From JABCYV01 sp963696025 (GTDB lineage Bacteria; Acidobacteriota; Terriglobia; Terriglobales; Acidobacteriaceae), in assembly GCA_963696025.1 (NCBI GenBank), contig CAVOII010000011.1, positions 1 through 64,000 on the forward strand: 64,000 nucleotides of DNA, in the 5' to 3' direction. Both the position numbers and the translations under genes were made by a program. Within the stretch, counting starts at the first letter, position 1. Each line of letters starts with the position of its first letter. The notes beneath the pieces were generated by a model. It saw only the letters and a list, made by a program, of their open reading frames with translations, had not been told where the DNA came from and ran no database searches. Of this stretch, positions 1-8,583 are shown piece after piece.

Positions 1-448
1 ACCCGATAACACTCGAAATGCACCCTAGCAAATAACTATGGAGTTCCTGAGTCGGGGCGGCCCTGATGTTAAGTGCTGTCGATCTAGGGCTTGACGTGTT
101 TTCGTTGGATGTCTCCGAAGCCGACTTCGGGCCAGCGTCGAAGTCCGCAATCAAGTGTCGCATCCGCTCCGCCTTGACTCAGGCAGAAGCAGCAATCGCC
201 ACATCTCTCCATCGGTAAACACTAGCCTACTTTTTGGGGAGTAATCTCCCAGAAGCCCGTTTCCTGGATAACTTCCGGCTAGCGACAATCCAGGAGTCGG
301 TCCTCGGTTAGTCCCGGGGGCTTGACTCCGAACTGAAGGCAAATGCCATCATCCGGCGGAATGCGGAGCGTTATGACACTCGGCTCTCCTAAGAAGACTG
401 ATTCGCTCTTGCATGGTTCGAGCGGCTCGACCAGTCGCCCGTCAGTGA
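1..448. other. Left edge, no gene supported
   Basis: I see no reading frame with coding character, no clear ribosome binding site and no RNA gene here. The short open frames on both strands show no recognisable domain. The stretch lies downstream of the leftward SDR gene and probably belongs to the accessory region that continues beyond the window. Confidence 0.4.
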
Positions 449-1276
449 TCAGGCCTCTGCCCGTGCGTTTGCAAGAGCGGACTTGTTGGCAAGCCCTTTA
501 CCAAGCAAGTCCGCTTCCACCTTCCGCGCAAGAAAAGCGGGCACGAGGGCGTTCAATATGCGGTTCAGCCGGCCTGGAACGATTCTGGAGCGGTTTTTGA
601 GCAGACCGCTGAGGCCCTCAGATACGCACTGCTCGACGCTCATTGGTTTCATCGGCATGGTCTTCGGATCGAGGCCGAACTTTTCGAGCACCGCTGTGTT
701 CGTAAACCCGGCTGCCAGCACAGTGACGTGGACACCTAGAGGTTTGAACTCATAGTGAAGCGCCTCGCCAAGGCTGTGTACATACGCCTTAGCGGCTCCG
801 TCATTCGCCATACAGGGAACGCCGTTTTCCGCACCCATTGCCCCCGCCAGGATCAAGCCGCCCCGCCTCCGCTTGGCGAGTTTCGCGCCGAAATGGTGGG
901 TGATGTCCAGATGCGCCATCGTACTGAGCCGCAAAGTCGCCTGAAGCAACTGCCGATCAAGCTTCAAGAACTCGCCGGGATTTCCGGTACCGGCGTTGGA
1001 GACGACAAGGCCGATATCGAGATCCTCAGTGGCGGAGACGAGTTGCCCGATGAAATCCTCCCGAGAGACATCAAGCACGACGACTCGATGCTCCACACCG
1101 TAACGCTTGCTAAATTCAACGCCTACTTCCTTAAGCAAGTCCTCCCGCCGCGCAACGAGGACAATGTTGATTCCTGAAGCTGCGATTTGCCGCGCAAACT
1201 CCTTGCCTATTCCGGACGAGGCACCCGTGACGAGTGCCCAGGGGCCGAACCTTTTTTTATCGAGTGCGACTCTCAT
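449..1276 (-). CDS. SDR-fold protein with atypical active site
   Basis: A 275-residue classical short-chain dehydrogenase/reductase fold, probably cytoplasmic. The cofactor motif TGASSGIG is near residue 18 and the NAG motif (VVSNAGTG) near residue 95. The usual catalytic Ser lies in a VSS-type strand, but here the segment reads LILAGAMGAENG. The usual Tyr-x-x-x-Lys reads DGAAK, so Lys is kept while Ser and Tyr appear to be missing. It may bind NAD(P) without normal SDR chemistry, or use other residues. GGAG lies about 9 bases before the ATG. It is the last of several leftward genes (TetR, SDR, SDR-like). The fold is clear; substrate and activity are not. Confidence 0.85.
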   Translation of the reverse strand: MRVALDKKRFGPWALVTGASSGIGKEFARQIAASGINIVLVARREDLLKEVGVEFSKRYGVEHRVVVLDVSREDFIGQLVSATEDLDIGLVVSNAGTGNPGEFLKLDRQLLQATLRLSTMAHLDITHHFGAKLAKRRRGGLILAGAMGAENGVPCMANDGAAKAYVHSLGEALHYEFKPLGVHVTVLAAGFTNTAVLEKFGLDPKTMPMKPMSVEQCVSEGLSGLLKNRSRIVPGRLNRILNALVPAFLARKVEADLLGKGLANKSALANARAEA

Positions 1277-1461
1277 CTTTTTGCTCCATTCTGCCTGCTT
1301 AGGGCTTGTGGTGTTTGTTGTGTCATAAATTATTCGCCAGCCTATGGCCGTGGATTGAGTCAGTGAACTGACTGAATGGCTAATCGCAACAGGTCGATTC
1401 TTTTGTCAACCCGGATTCTTGTGATGTTGCCGGGCGGTCTTCGAATAAACGCTGGGTAAGC

Positions 1462-2064
1462 TCAATCTACTTTGTAAACGCGGCCGGATTGCGCCCCCAA
1501 GATAGCGCGTTTGTAGGCTTGTCCAACTTTCCACCCCTCGACCGGAATCACGCCGTGAAAGAACGAACCCATACTAGGTACGGATTCTTCTAGGATCGTG
1601 GGATTCACCAAATTGATACGCAATCCCTTGGGAAGTTCGATTGCGGTAGCCCGAACAAAACCTTCCAATGCGCCCGAGACGGTTGAAGCCGCGACACCGG
1701 CGAAGATCGGTTCGTCATTAAGAACGCCCGAAACCAAAGTGAATGATCCATTTTCTTTGATGAACGGGATCGCCTCCTGAACCAGGCTGATCTGACCCAT
1801 GAGCTTGCTTCCCAACGAGAACTGCCACTTTTCAGCGTTGAGTTCCGAAAGCGGAGCAAATGCGACTTCACCTGCTGCAATGGCCACGGCATCAAACGAG
1901 CCGACGGCTTGATAAAGCTTCCTGACACTTTCGCGGTTCTCGATCTCGACTCGGAAATCGCCCGATTTGCGTCCGACCTTGACTATCTCATGGCCAGCAC
2001 CCGCCAATGCCTTTTGAACCTGTTCGCCGATCTTTCCGTTTGCACCAACCAAAATAATTTTCAT
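1462..2064 (-). CDS. Short-chain dehydrogenase-like protein (short form)
   Basis: A 200-residue Rossmann protein starting with the nucleotide-binding motif GANGKIG (residues 8-14). It belongs to the short SDR-related proteins in which the C-terminal half is reduced (GALEGFVRATAIELPKGLRINLVNPT near residues 130-155). A canonical YxxxK is not obvious: AASTVSGA stands where YSATKA is normal. Members are usually annotated as short chain dehydrogenase, with no defined substrate. GGAG precedes the ATG. It sits 46 bases downstream of the next SDR gene on the same strand, so co-transcription with that gene and its TetR regulator is plausible. Confidence 0.8.
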   Translation of the reverse strand: MKIILVGANGKIGEQVQKALAGAGHEIVKVGRKSGDFRVEIENRESVRKLYQAVGSFDAVAIAAGEVAFAPLSELNAEKWQFSLGSKLMGQISLVQEAIPFIKENGSFTLVSGVLNDEPIFAGVAASTVSGALEGFVRATAIELPKGLRINLVNPTILEESVPSMGSFFHGVIPVEGWKVGQAYKRAILGAQSGRVYKVD

Positions 2065-2110
2065 AAAAACTCCATTCTCGTTTCTGATCTCAGGATTTAT
2101 TCACTTGAAT

Positions 2111-2860
2111 TTAGGGGACCAATCCGCCAGTAGTGTCGAGCACTTGTCCAGTAACCCAGCGAGCATCACGTGAAGCTAAAAACGCCACTACATCGGCAAT
2201 GTCTGATGGAGTTCCAATTCGACCCAAGGGGGTACGCGAGATCATGAAGTTCTTTGCGTTCTCATCGTAGCCCGCCGAACGAAACATTTCCGTATCTACG
2301 GGGCCGGGCGAAACGGCGTTCACGGTGATCCCTTTAGGACCGAGTTCCGCTGCCCAAACGCGAGTCAACGCATCGAGGGCCGCCTTGGTAGCGGAATAGA
2401 CCGAGAGGCCGGGGAGAGAGTGTGTCGCCGCGATTGAGCTGACGTTGATGACCCGTCCACCCTCCGTGGAGAAGTGGGACGCGGCGGCCTGCGTCGCAAA
2501 GATTGGCCCGTCGACGTTTACAGCGAACTGCGACCGTACATCCGCTTCTTCGACCGTCCCAATCGGGCCGATGTGGAACGTCCCGGCATTATTGACCAGG
2601 ATGTCGAGCCGGCCGAATTCTTTGACGGCCGCATCCACGAAAGCTTTCGCCTGGGAAGGATTGCCGATATCCGCGTGGATCGCCTTTGCCTTCCCGCCGT
2701 TGCCGCGGATGCGCTCGGCCAAAGCTTCCGCGTCTTTCTTTGACTTTGCATAATTAATAGCGACCGATGCTCCATCTGCCGCAAGCCGCTCTGCGATCGC
2801 CGCGCCGATTCCCCGCGCCGCTCCTGTAACGAGCGCGACCTTTCCCTCAAGTTTCTTCAT
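2111..2860 (-). CDS. SDR family NAD(P)-dependent oxidoreductase (FabG-like)
   Basis: A 249-residue classical SDR. From the chosen ATG it reads MKKLEGKVALVTGA, with cofactor motif TGAARGIG, then NNAG, catalytic Ser in INVSS, catalytic YSATK and the closing VTGQVLDTTGGLVP typical of the family. An upstream in-frame ATG at 2899 would overlap the regulator stop and has no ribosome site, whereas GGGAGGA precedes the ATG at 2860. It would reduce or oxidise a carbonyl/alcohol with NAD(P)H in the cytoplasm; the substrate cannot be told. The TetR gene directly upstream on the same strand probably controls it. Confidence 0.9.
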   Translation of the reverse strand: MKKLEGKVALVTGAARGIGAAIAERLAADGASVAINYAKSKKDAEALAERIRGNGGKAKAIHADIGNPSQAKAFVDAAVKEFGRLDILVNNAGTFHIGPIGTVEEADVRSQFAVNVDGPIFATQAAASHFSTEGGRVINVSSIAATHSLPGLSVYSATKAALDALTRVWAAELGPKGITVNAVSPGPVDTEMFRSAGYDENAKNFMISRTPLGRIGTPSDIADVVAFLASRDARWVTGQVLDTTGGLVP

Positions 2861-2895
2861 GGCGCCGTCCTCCCTGGTAGCTCGATGACTGCGTG

Positions 2896-3459
2896 TCACA
2901 AGGTCCCGATCCAGTTCTTAAGCCTCTTTGCCTCCGTCACCACCACCTCGGGGTCGTTGGTGCCGAGCGCAACAGCCGCCATACCCTGAAAGGCGGAGAA
3001 CAAATGGACCGCGAGTTCTCGCGAATCCTTTTCATGGCCAACGGCCCGGAACTGCTCCTCTAGCCAACGCATGGGCTCATTGAAGAGCGCCGCGGATTTC
3101 TTCGCGAGAGCGCCGCCCTCTTTGTGCAACTCCGTGCACAGCCCGCCAAGAGCGCATCCTCCGCGCGCAAGTTGCTCCCGGTTCGCTTGGACGCTACCCA
3201 CGAAAGCTAACAGCCGCTCCCTCGGAGAACTCAAGCGGTTCCACTGCGCCCGGTCTGCGCGAAACTCCTCGAGACGCCTCTCCACCACGGCTTCGGCGAG
3301 TTCTTCCTTGGTTTTGAAGTAGTAGTAGACATTGCCTACCGGCACGCGAGCCGCCTCGGCGATGTCCGCCAGACTCGTCTCTCGGAACCCGCGTCCATAC
3401 GCCAGCTTCGTCGCAGTCTCAACCAGCCGCGTTCGCTTGTCCGGTTGTGTCGTTCGCAT
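2896..3459 (-). CDS. TetR/AcrR family transcriptional regulator
   Basis: A 187-residue one-component repressor. The N-terminal helix-turn-helix (about residues 10-55) carries the family signature SLADIAEAARVPVGNVYYYFKTKEEL. The rest is the helical ligand-binding and dimer domain, resembling the TetR_C group often paired with oxidoreductases. GGAG precedes the ATG. A perfect palindrome with 8-bp arms at 3478-3495 lies 18 bases upstream of the start codon, a good candidate for autoregulation and for control of the downstream SDR genes. The inducer is unknown. Confidence 0.92.
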   Translation of the reverse strand: MRTTQPDKRTRLVETATKLAYGRGFRETSLADIAEAARVPVGNVYYYFKTKEELAEAVVERRLEEFRADRAQWNRLSSPRERLLAFVGSVQANREQLARGGCALGGLCTELHKEGGALAKKSAALFNEPMRWLEEQFRAVGHEKDSRELAVHLFSAFQGMAAVALGTNDPEVVVTEAKRLKNWIGTL

Positions 3460-3477
3460 ATTCTCCGACTCGGAGGA

Positions 3478-3495
3478 GTTAGTTATTTAACTAAC
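3478..3495. promoter_or_regulatory. Palindromic operator, probable TetR site
   Basis: GTTAGTTA and TAACTAAC are perfect inverted 8-bp arms separated by TT. The site lies 18 bases upstream of the TetR start codon, so bound repressor would cover the promoter. The assignment to the adjacent TetR protein is inference from position and symmetry. Confidence 0.7.
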
Positions 3496-3618
3496 TAACA
3501 CCATAAACCCGACACACCCGTGTTGTCAACCCCCTTGACAGCGAACGATCCACTGTTTACCGATTCGCCAGAAACGGCTTCGAGGACCACAACCGGACTT
3601 CAGGGACCAATCGTTCGA

Positions 3619-4173
3619 TTAGAGACCGCGAAGGGCTGTCATAAAATTTTCGATCTTGCGGGTCGAGGAGGTTTTGCCGGCTTTGAGGTTGCTCTCAATG
3701 CATAGTCCGGAGAAGAAAGACAGCACCATCTCTGCAATTGCGGAGGGAGCCATCTTGGGCTTTTCCGCCTCGATGTTCATGGCGAGAAGGTGCTGCAATA
3801 GCGCTCGATTCTCCGTCACGACCCCGTAAGCCTCGTTCGGAAGGATAGCGAACTCGCGCATCGAGTTGACGGAAAGACATCCCTGCTGCTCCCCCTTGTT
3901 AAGAGGTCCATTCTTGAGAAAAGTCTCGACGTTCTTCCAGCCGAGAGGCTCCTTGGTGAGAAGCCCTCTTTTCTCTTGGCTCTTAAGATAGTGCCGAAGG
4001 CACGCTACAAAAAGATCCTCCTTGTCTCGGAACTCCGTATACAGCCCTGACTTGTTCACTCCTGTGGCTCGTTCCAGGTCCTGAAGACTCGTGTCCGAAA
4101 ACCCATGGCTCCAGAAGACAGGCATCGCCTTTTCCAGCACTTCCTCTCGACTGAAGTTCTTCGGGCGCCCCAT
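3619..4173 (-). CDS. TetR/AcrR family regulator (MGRPK... type)
   Basis: A 184-residue TetR-family protein beginning MGRPKNFSREEVLEKAMPVF, the opening typical of the subgroup that regulates adjacent SDR or reductase genes. The DNA-binding helices are TSLQDLERATGVNKSGLYTEFRDKEDLF. A Cys in the QQGCLSVNS segment is common in this subgroup. An in-frame ATG seven codons upstream (4194) is possible, but MGRPK is the usual start. No oxidoreductase is directly attached: the upstream neighbour on this strand is a small membrane protein and the downstream one is the other TetR gene. A weak TTATT-GGAT-AATAA palindrome overlaps the region just upstream of the start. Confidence 0.88.
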   Translation of the reverse strand: MGRPKNFSREEVLEKAMPVFWSHGFSDTSLQDLERATGVNKSGLYTEFRDKEDLFVACLRHYLKSQEKRGLLTKEPLGWKNVETFLKNGPLNKGEQQGCLSVNSMREFAILPNEAYGVVTENRALLQHLLAMNIEAEKPKMAPSAIAEMVLSFFSGLCIESNLKAGKTSSTRKIENFMTALRGL

Positions 4174-4204
4174 GCACTTATTATCCAATAACAAACCAAA
4201 TAGT

Positions 4205-4570
4205 TCAAAATCTCTGCATCCTCGCGATGCCTCGCCATTCCAGCAAGAACGCGATGCCGATGCTGACGAGAAGGACTGGCCAGACCCAACGCGTGTTGAG
4301 GTGGATCATGCGCACGCCTGAGAGAAGAAACACGACGCCACCGATCAGGAATAGTGGGCCGGTGATTGCACAATGAAAAGAGCGATTTCTAAACCAGTTG
4401 GCGAGGCAGCCGATGGCCATGGCGAAAAGGCACGCAGCCGCTGACGACGCATTAAGAGGCCGCCAATAGATTCCTATGAGGCTCAGCACTCCCCACGCCA
4501 TCAGCGAAACGATGAACCAGTAGCAGATCGCTGCTGGCGAGCTACAACAAGCTCCCACTTGCTTTGTCAT
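4205..4570 (-). CDS. Small multi-pass membrane protein, unknown function
   Basis: A 121-residue hydrophobic protein. I see four likely membrane segments, around residues 14-35, 42-58, 68-84 and 92-109, separated by short polar loops, and a CCSS motif at residues 8-11. I do not recognise the family. AGAAGGGGAA lies upstream of the ATG. It ends 31 bases before the TetR start on the same strand, so the two may be co-transcribed. Confidence 0.6.
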   Translation of the reverse strand: MTKQVGACCSSPAAICYWFIVSLMAWGVLSLIGIYWRPLNASSAAACLFAMAIGCLANWFRNRSFHCAITGPLFLIGGVVFLLSGVRMIHLNTRWVWPVLLVSIGIAFLLEWRGIARMQRF

Positions 4571-4853
4571 GGCGTTGGAATTCCCCTTCTCACCTCGACT
4601 TCATGTGTCCACGATTCTGAGAGAAACATCGTAGGCCATCTTCGTGCCAAACAGCTAGTTCTTGGTTAATCGCCGATCCAGAAGTGATCCAGACAGAAGT
4701 GATCCAGGTGCACTGAACCCGTTTCTGGACCGCGGGACGAAGAGTTGAGGGGCTACGGATGACTTCCGCATTGCCGACGATCCGGACAGAATCGTTGCAC
4801 TTGGCTGTGGATAGAGGCATCCTTACGCATCCTTGGGGCAACAAGAGCGGACT
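4571..4853. other. Intergenic stretch, no supported gene
   Basis: An 84-codon open frame exists on the minus strand (4590-4844), but its composition is not protein-like and it has no ribosome site or domain. A short near-duplication (agaagtgatccag, repeated as agaagtgatccagg) is visible around 4681-4710. Nothing else stands out. Confidence 0.4.
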
Positions 4854-5351
4854 TCAGAGTTCCGACAAGTCTTTCGATGCGGGAGCGTAGCGACGCAGAA
4901 GTGTAATGGAAACTACCAGTACAAGGATCAGCAGACCCAACAAACCAAGTTCAATCATCGAAGAGTGGAAAATGGCGCTTGAGCCTTCGGTCGCCCATGC
5001 ACCTTCTTTCGTGAGCGTGGCTGCTTCCAGGGTAATCACCAAAACGCGGCGAATTGAGGCAATCAGTCCGACGATCAGAAAGGGTTCTGTAACCAGAACA
5101 TGGGAGCGAATGGAGATACGTACTGTATGCAGAATCTCCACCAGCATCAGTACAATGAGGAGTTGGTTCAATACCCTCAGAGTCTGGGCTGCAACCGTCC
5201 AATGACTGAGACCGATCCACAGTATTTGGCCCGCGGTTGCGATGGTCACAAAGGCCGTGACCGCCAGCAACAGTGGGAGAACGGAGTAGATGACTATCTC
5301 GGTCTTGCCCAGATAGTAGTCAAAGCGGCGGCGTAATCTGTCCTCGACCAT
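4854..5351 (-). CDS. PsiE-like (phosphate-starvation-inducible E family) membrane protein
   Basis: A 165-residue protein with four hydrophobic helices (about residues 16-42, 53-75, 82-100 and 130-157). The pattern matches the PsiE family, including the conserved central stretch with LNQLLIVLMLVEILHTVRI and HVLVTEPFLIVGLIASIRRVLVI. It acts in the inner membrane and its biochemical role is unknown across the family. The start is uncertain: an ATG at 5429 gives a 26-residue hydrophilic extension, but the shorter form matches family length better. It stands alone between DUF3300 and the small membrane protein. Confidence 0.8.
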   Translation of the reverse strand: MVEDRLRRRFDYYLGKTEIVIYSVLPLLLAVTAFVTIATAGQILWIGLSHWTVAAQTLRVLNQLLIVLMLVEILHTVRISIRSHVLVTEPFLIVGLIASIRRVLVITLEAATLTKEGAWATEGSSAIFHSSMIELGLLGLLILVLVVSITLLRRYAPASKDLSEL

Positions 5352-5507
5352 GTCAGACTCAAGTTTAAATCGAAATACGAATTGGTATCGCTGTGAAGGG
5401 GAGCGCAGACATAAGTGTCCGCGCTCCAAACCCCTTCTTTTCCCTTCTTTGCCGTCTCGGTAGCCTGTTTCAGAGCGTCCTCCAGCACTCTCTGCCCTGA
5501 AAGCAAG

Positions 5508-6386
5508 TTAGCGCGAGCGGTGATCGCGGTGTTCTTCCACGCGCGGGCGACCTTCCCGCGCCGCCGTGCGCTCACGCTCAGTGCGCTCGTGTAGCACGTG
5601 CCGTTCGGGAAGCCGCTCTCCCACCCCGTATCGCCGGACCCCGTAGGGATGAACATACTCGTGCCGGTTGATCCAGGTCCGCCGCCAGGGTGCGTTGTTG
5701 ATGATCACCACGTGCGAGCCCCAATCAAAGCGGCAATATCCCCAGCCCCACGGGCGAAAGAAATCCCCGATGGTCACGAAGAATCCAAAGCGGATCACAC
5801 CGCCGACCACGATTCCGGGCGCCGGCGGAAAGAAAACAATCGCCGGGTCATAGTACGGCACCGGGATGTAGGCCGGATGCACGGGCACAATCGTGATGTA
5901 CGGCCCATCGCTGACGATGATCTGGGCGTTGCTGCGCAGATATCCGTAATCCCTGGCCTTCCTGCGCTCTCTCTGCACCGCATCCATCACGTCCTGCTGC
6001 TGCGACAGGAACGCGTTTCCAAGATCGGTGGTCCAGCTCATGTCGTTGGCCATCATCTCGAGCACGGAAGGGAATGGCAGGAGCGCCTGCACGCTGGGAT
6101 CCCAGGGAAGATGATCCGCCTGGATCGCGTCGGCGAGGGCTTGTCCGGTAAGGTAGTGGTGCTGATCGGCCCAGCGCGCCGCATCCGGAATCTGGTCGGC
6201 ATAGGTCGCGGCCGCAAGCACCTGCGCCAGGAGCGAATCCGGATACAGCGCAATGCGCGCTACCAGCTTGTCGAGTTGCCCCGGCGTGAACGACGGCGCA
6301 GCCGTGTCCTGCGCAAAACTAAGAACGGGGACCACTGCTAAAACCACCAGAACTGCTAGCATCAGAATTGCTTTTTTGGTCTTCAT
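5508..6386 (-). CDS. DUF3300 domain-containing secreted protein
   Basis: A 292-residue exported protein. A Sec signal peptide (residues 1-25, ending SFAQ) is followed by the DUF3300 domain. Hallmarks are LVARIALYPDSLLAQVLAAATYADQI near residue 42, DPSVQALLPFPSVLEMM and the aromatic/proline-rich IVPVHPAYIPVPYYDP. The tail is rich in Arg, His and Glu. A strong AGGAGG stands 6 bases upstream of the ATG. The upstream gene on the same strand encodes a BON-domain protein, so the pair may form an envelope-stress unit; that link is inference, as no function is established for DUF3300. Confidence 0.9.
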   Translation of the reverse strand: MKTKKAILMLAVLVVLAVVPVLSFAQDTAAPSFTPGQLDKLVARIALYPDSLLAQVLAAATYADQIPDAARWADQHHYLTGQALADAIQADHLPWDPSVQALLPFPSVLEMMANDMSWTTDLGNAFLSQQQDVMDAVQRERRKARDYGYLRSNAQIIVSDGPYITIVPVHPAYIPVPYYDPAIVFFPPAPGIVVGGVIRFGFFVTIGDFFRPWGWGYCRFDWGSHVVIINNAPWRRTWINRHEYVHPYGVRRYGVGERLPERHVLHERTERERTAAREGRPRVEEHRDHRSR

Positions 6387-6446
6387 ACAATCCTCCTAAA
6401 TTAGGTCGTCAATTAGGCGACGAAAATTAGGTACACGAACCTCGAT

Positions 6447-7220
6447 TCATTGATTGGCTACCCGCAGGTGATTCTCGACAGAGAACACCCCGGCTACCTC
6501 GCGCGTCCGCATCTCCGCAATCTGCTTGTCCATCGCGCTATCCACAACCCCGTACAGCTTTACGTTTCCGTTTTCAACGACAATGCGGATAGGAGCCTGT
6601 GGATCCAGCGAATATTTCTGGAGCGCGGGATCACGGTAGATCGCCATAGCGGTACGTACGCGCAACTCGTCGTCAAATTCAGAGAGCGGCAGGACTTTAA
6701 TTTCGTCCCTCACGTCACGCACGCCAGGAGTGTCCTCGACAATGCCGAGGGCGGAAGCCTTGTCTGGATAGCTTCTAGCCTCGCCAGCGATGGTTACGAC
6801 GCCATCTCTCACAGATACTTCGAAATTGTTGAATGTGATCCCGTAGCCAATGCGGTCATAGCGGAGCCGATTGGCAATGGTTTCACGTAGTTCCTGATCG
6901 GAAACCGGGACAACCGGTTGCACCGCGATGAAATCGCGCACTCCCTCAATTCCGTGGTGCTTGCGCGCTAGGTGCTCGGCATCCATCTTCTCGCGATACG
7001 TCTCAACCGAGCCTTGCAGCAGTGCGACTCGATCGTCAACCGCGACGGTGACGTTGCGGAACTCCAGGCGGTTGCTGAAGTCTTGCTGTAGTTGCTGAGT
7101 AAGAACGGCGTCCCTACTCACCGCAGTTGTAGTTCCTACATCGCTCCCCAGCGCAGAGATAGAAATCCCCAGCAAGAGCGCGAGTAGGAAGAACCAGAGA
7201 AATCGGTTCAGGGTCTTCAT
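6447..7220 (-). CDS. BON-domain periplasmic protein (three BON repeats)
   Basis: A 257-residue protein with an N-terminal membrane or signal segment (residues 1-26) followed by three BON (OsmY/nodulation) modules, at about residues 35-100, 108-178 and 185-255. Each carries the V-x-L-x-G-x-V pattern: VALLQGSV, VVTIAGEA and VKLYGVVD. BON proteins are thought to bind phospholipid or stabilise the envelope, as OsmY does. GGAGG lies 8 bases before the chosen ATG; a TTG two codons upstream is less likely. It is followed by the DUF3300 gene after 60 bases. Confidence 0.9.
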   Translation of the reverse strand: MKTLNRFLWFFLLALLLGISISALGSDVGTTTAVSRDAVLTQQLQQDFSNRLEFRNVTVAVDDRVALLQGSVETYREKMDAEHLARKHHGIEGVRDFIAVQPVVPVSDQELRETIANRLRYDRIGYGITFNNFEVSVRDGVVTIAGEARSYPDKASALGIVEDTPGVRDVRDEIKVLPLSEFDDELRVRTAMAIYRDPALQKYSLDPQAPIRIVVENGNVKLYGVVDSAMDKQIAEMRTREVAGVFSVENHLRVANQ

Positions 7221-7226
7221 ATTCAA

Positions 7227-7837
7227 ACCTCCAGGCTAAGAAATTCCTCTTCTTGAGTTTTCCAGGCAGGGGACCCTACCTGTTTTTTTCGATTTGAATA
7301 GACGCACGGGCAGCGGAAAAGGTTGCGCAATATCTTAGTCGTCCGATAGCAGATTTTCTTAGTGTCTTTGCATCTATGTATAGCAAGGGCATTTTACAAC
7401 TTATTGATAATACGACAGATAGTAATATTCGCTCTGCAACTGCACCCTCGATGTTTACTGCAACTTCAAGTTGATTTCCACAGCGCATCGGAGCAAGCTG
7501 AACACATGCCGCCAACTCGGCCAAGCGGTTGAACCTTGGCGTTGCCTGGGCTAATCCATTGAAGCGGTTTGAGATCAGCGCTACTGTCTCTGTAAGCCCA
7601 ATACAACACTTCCAACCCAAGCTCGATTCACATCTCATAGCGTCACGCGCCCCCCCGCAAACGCCAGCGGCTTCCTCCTAACCTCCTTATCGAAAACGCC
7701 TCGGATCGAGATCACCCTCCGCGCAAAAGTCTGCACCGCGGCGCTTCCGATCGAGGCTAGCGGCCATTCGGAAGTCATATTGCCGCTCTTGCGATGGGGT
7801 CTGACTCGGGATGGATTTTTGTGATTTAATTGTCAGC
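7227..7837. other. Intergenic stretch of about 600 bp
   Basis: This separates the divergent BON and DUF420 genes. It should hold promoters for both, but I cannot place convincing -35/-10 pairs. It is AT-richer around 7360-7440. A 120-codon minus-strand frame (7276-7638) has no domain, no ribosome site and non-coding composition, so I do not call it a gene. Confidence 0.45.
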
Positions 7838-8377
7838 ATGGAACAGGCTGAAATCAGTCCGCGCCCGGTGGTTGGAGCGATCATCGTGGTGAGCGGCCTC
7901 GCTGTGTCATTCCTGCTGTGGCTGCTGTACCTGCATCATGCTTCGGCTGATTTCGCCGGGCGCTGGATGTTCTTGCCGGCCCTCAACGCGCTTCTGAACG
8001 GATTGTGCGCGATTGCGCTCTGCGTGGGATTGTATTTCATCAAACATCACAACCGGGAAGCGCATCGCACGAGCATGCTGCTGGCCTTCGCGTTCTCTTC
8101 CGTTTTTCTCATCAGCTACATCGTGAACCACACGCTGCACGGCGACACGATTTTCCCCGGCCACGGCCCGGTGCGCACGCTGTACCTTTCCATTTTAGCC
8201 AGCCACGTAATCCTTTCCGTCGTCGCGCTGCCGATGGTGCTCACGACGTTCTTTTTCTCGCTGACGGGCCGGTTCGCGATGCACCGCCGAATCGCACGCT
8301 TGACGTTCCCTATTTGGCTGTACGTTTCGATCACCGGCGTGGTGGTTTTCGCCTTCCTCAAGGTGTATGCGTACTAG
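7838..8377 (+). CDS. DUF420 membrane protein
   Basis: A 179-residue protein with five predicted membrane helices (about residues 11-30, 43-64, 76-93, 112-138 and 154-175). It has the His-containing signature of DUF420: LPALNALLNGLCAI, then FIKHHNREAHRTSMLLAF, then NHTLHGDTIFPGHGPVRTLYL, and FAMHRRIARLTFPIWLYVSITG. Family members lie near cytochrome oxidase genes, and some (CtaM type) assist oxidase assembly. Here no oxidase gene is near, so this is an isolated copy and its role is open. An ATG nine codons upstream (7811) is possible. Confidence 0.88.
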   Translation: MEQAEISPRPVVGAIIVVSGLAVSFLLWLLYLHHASADFAGRWMFLPALNALLNGLCAIALCVGLYFIKHHNREAHRTSMLLAFAFSSVFLISYIVNHTLHGDTIFPGHGPVRTLYLSILASHVILSVVALPMVLTTFFFSLTGRFAMHRRIARLTFPIWLYVSITGVVVFAFLKVYAY

Positions 8378-8442
8378 ACCTGCGTATTGACCCCGCCTGA
8401 TCTGACAGAAGGAAGCCCAAGAACCGCCGTTTCGGGCCCTAG

Positions 8443-8521
8443 ATGACGGGCCACGCTTCTACAAGCGTGGTTAAGGAAGGTTTGCCGACCAACCGGACGG
8501 CGCCCGGAAACAACCCGTCAT
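8443..8521. other. Structured intergenic segment with nested inverted repeats
   Basis: Outer arms ATGACGGG (8443-8450) and CCCGTCAT (8514-8521) enclose a perfect hairpin, CCACGCTT-CTAC-AAGCGTGG (8451-8470). No T-run follows on either strand, so it is not a standard intrinsic terminator. It lies between the convergent DUF420 and SDR genes and could be a folded RNA element or the remnant of a small repeat. Confidence 0.4.
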
Positions 8522-8583
8522 GAAGCGTCGTGTGCCGCGGAAATTGCGTCGAGGCGCCAGTGGTCAAGCTGGTCAGATCTGGG

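Noticed and set aside
4590..4844. 84-codon open frame on the minus strand
   Set aside because: Low-complexity, non-protein-like translation without a ribosome binding site; better left as intergenic.
5294..5656. 120-codon minus-strand frame between PsiE-like and DUF3300 genes
   Set aside because: It overlaps the 3' end of the DUF3300 gene and the start of the PsiE-like gene in another frame and shows no domain.
7276..7638. 120-codon open frame on the minus strand
   Set aside because: No domain, no ribosome site, unusual amino acid make-up and position in the divergent promoter region between BON and DUF420 genes.
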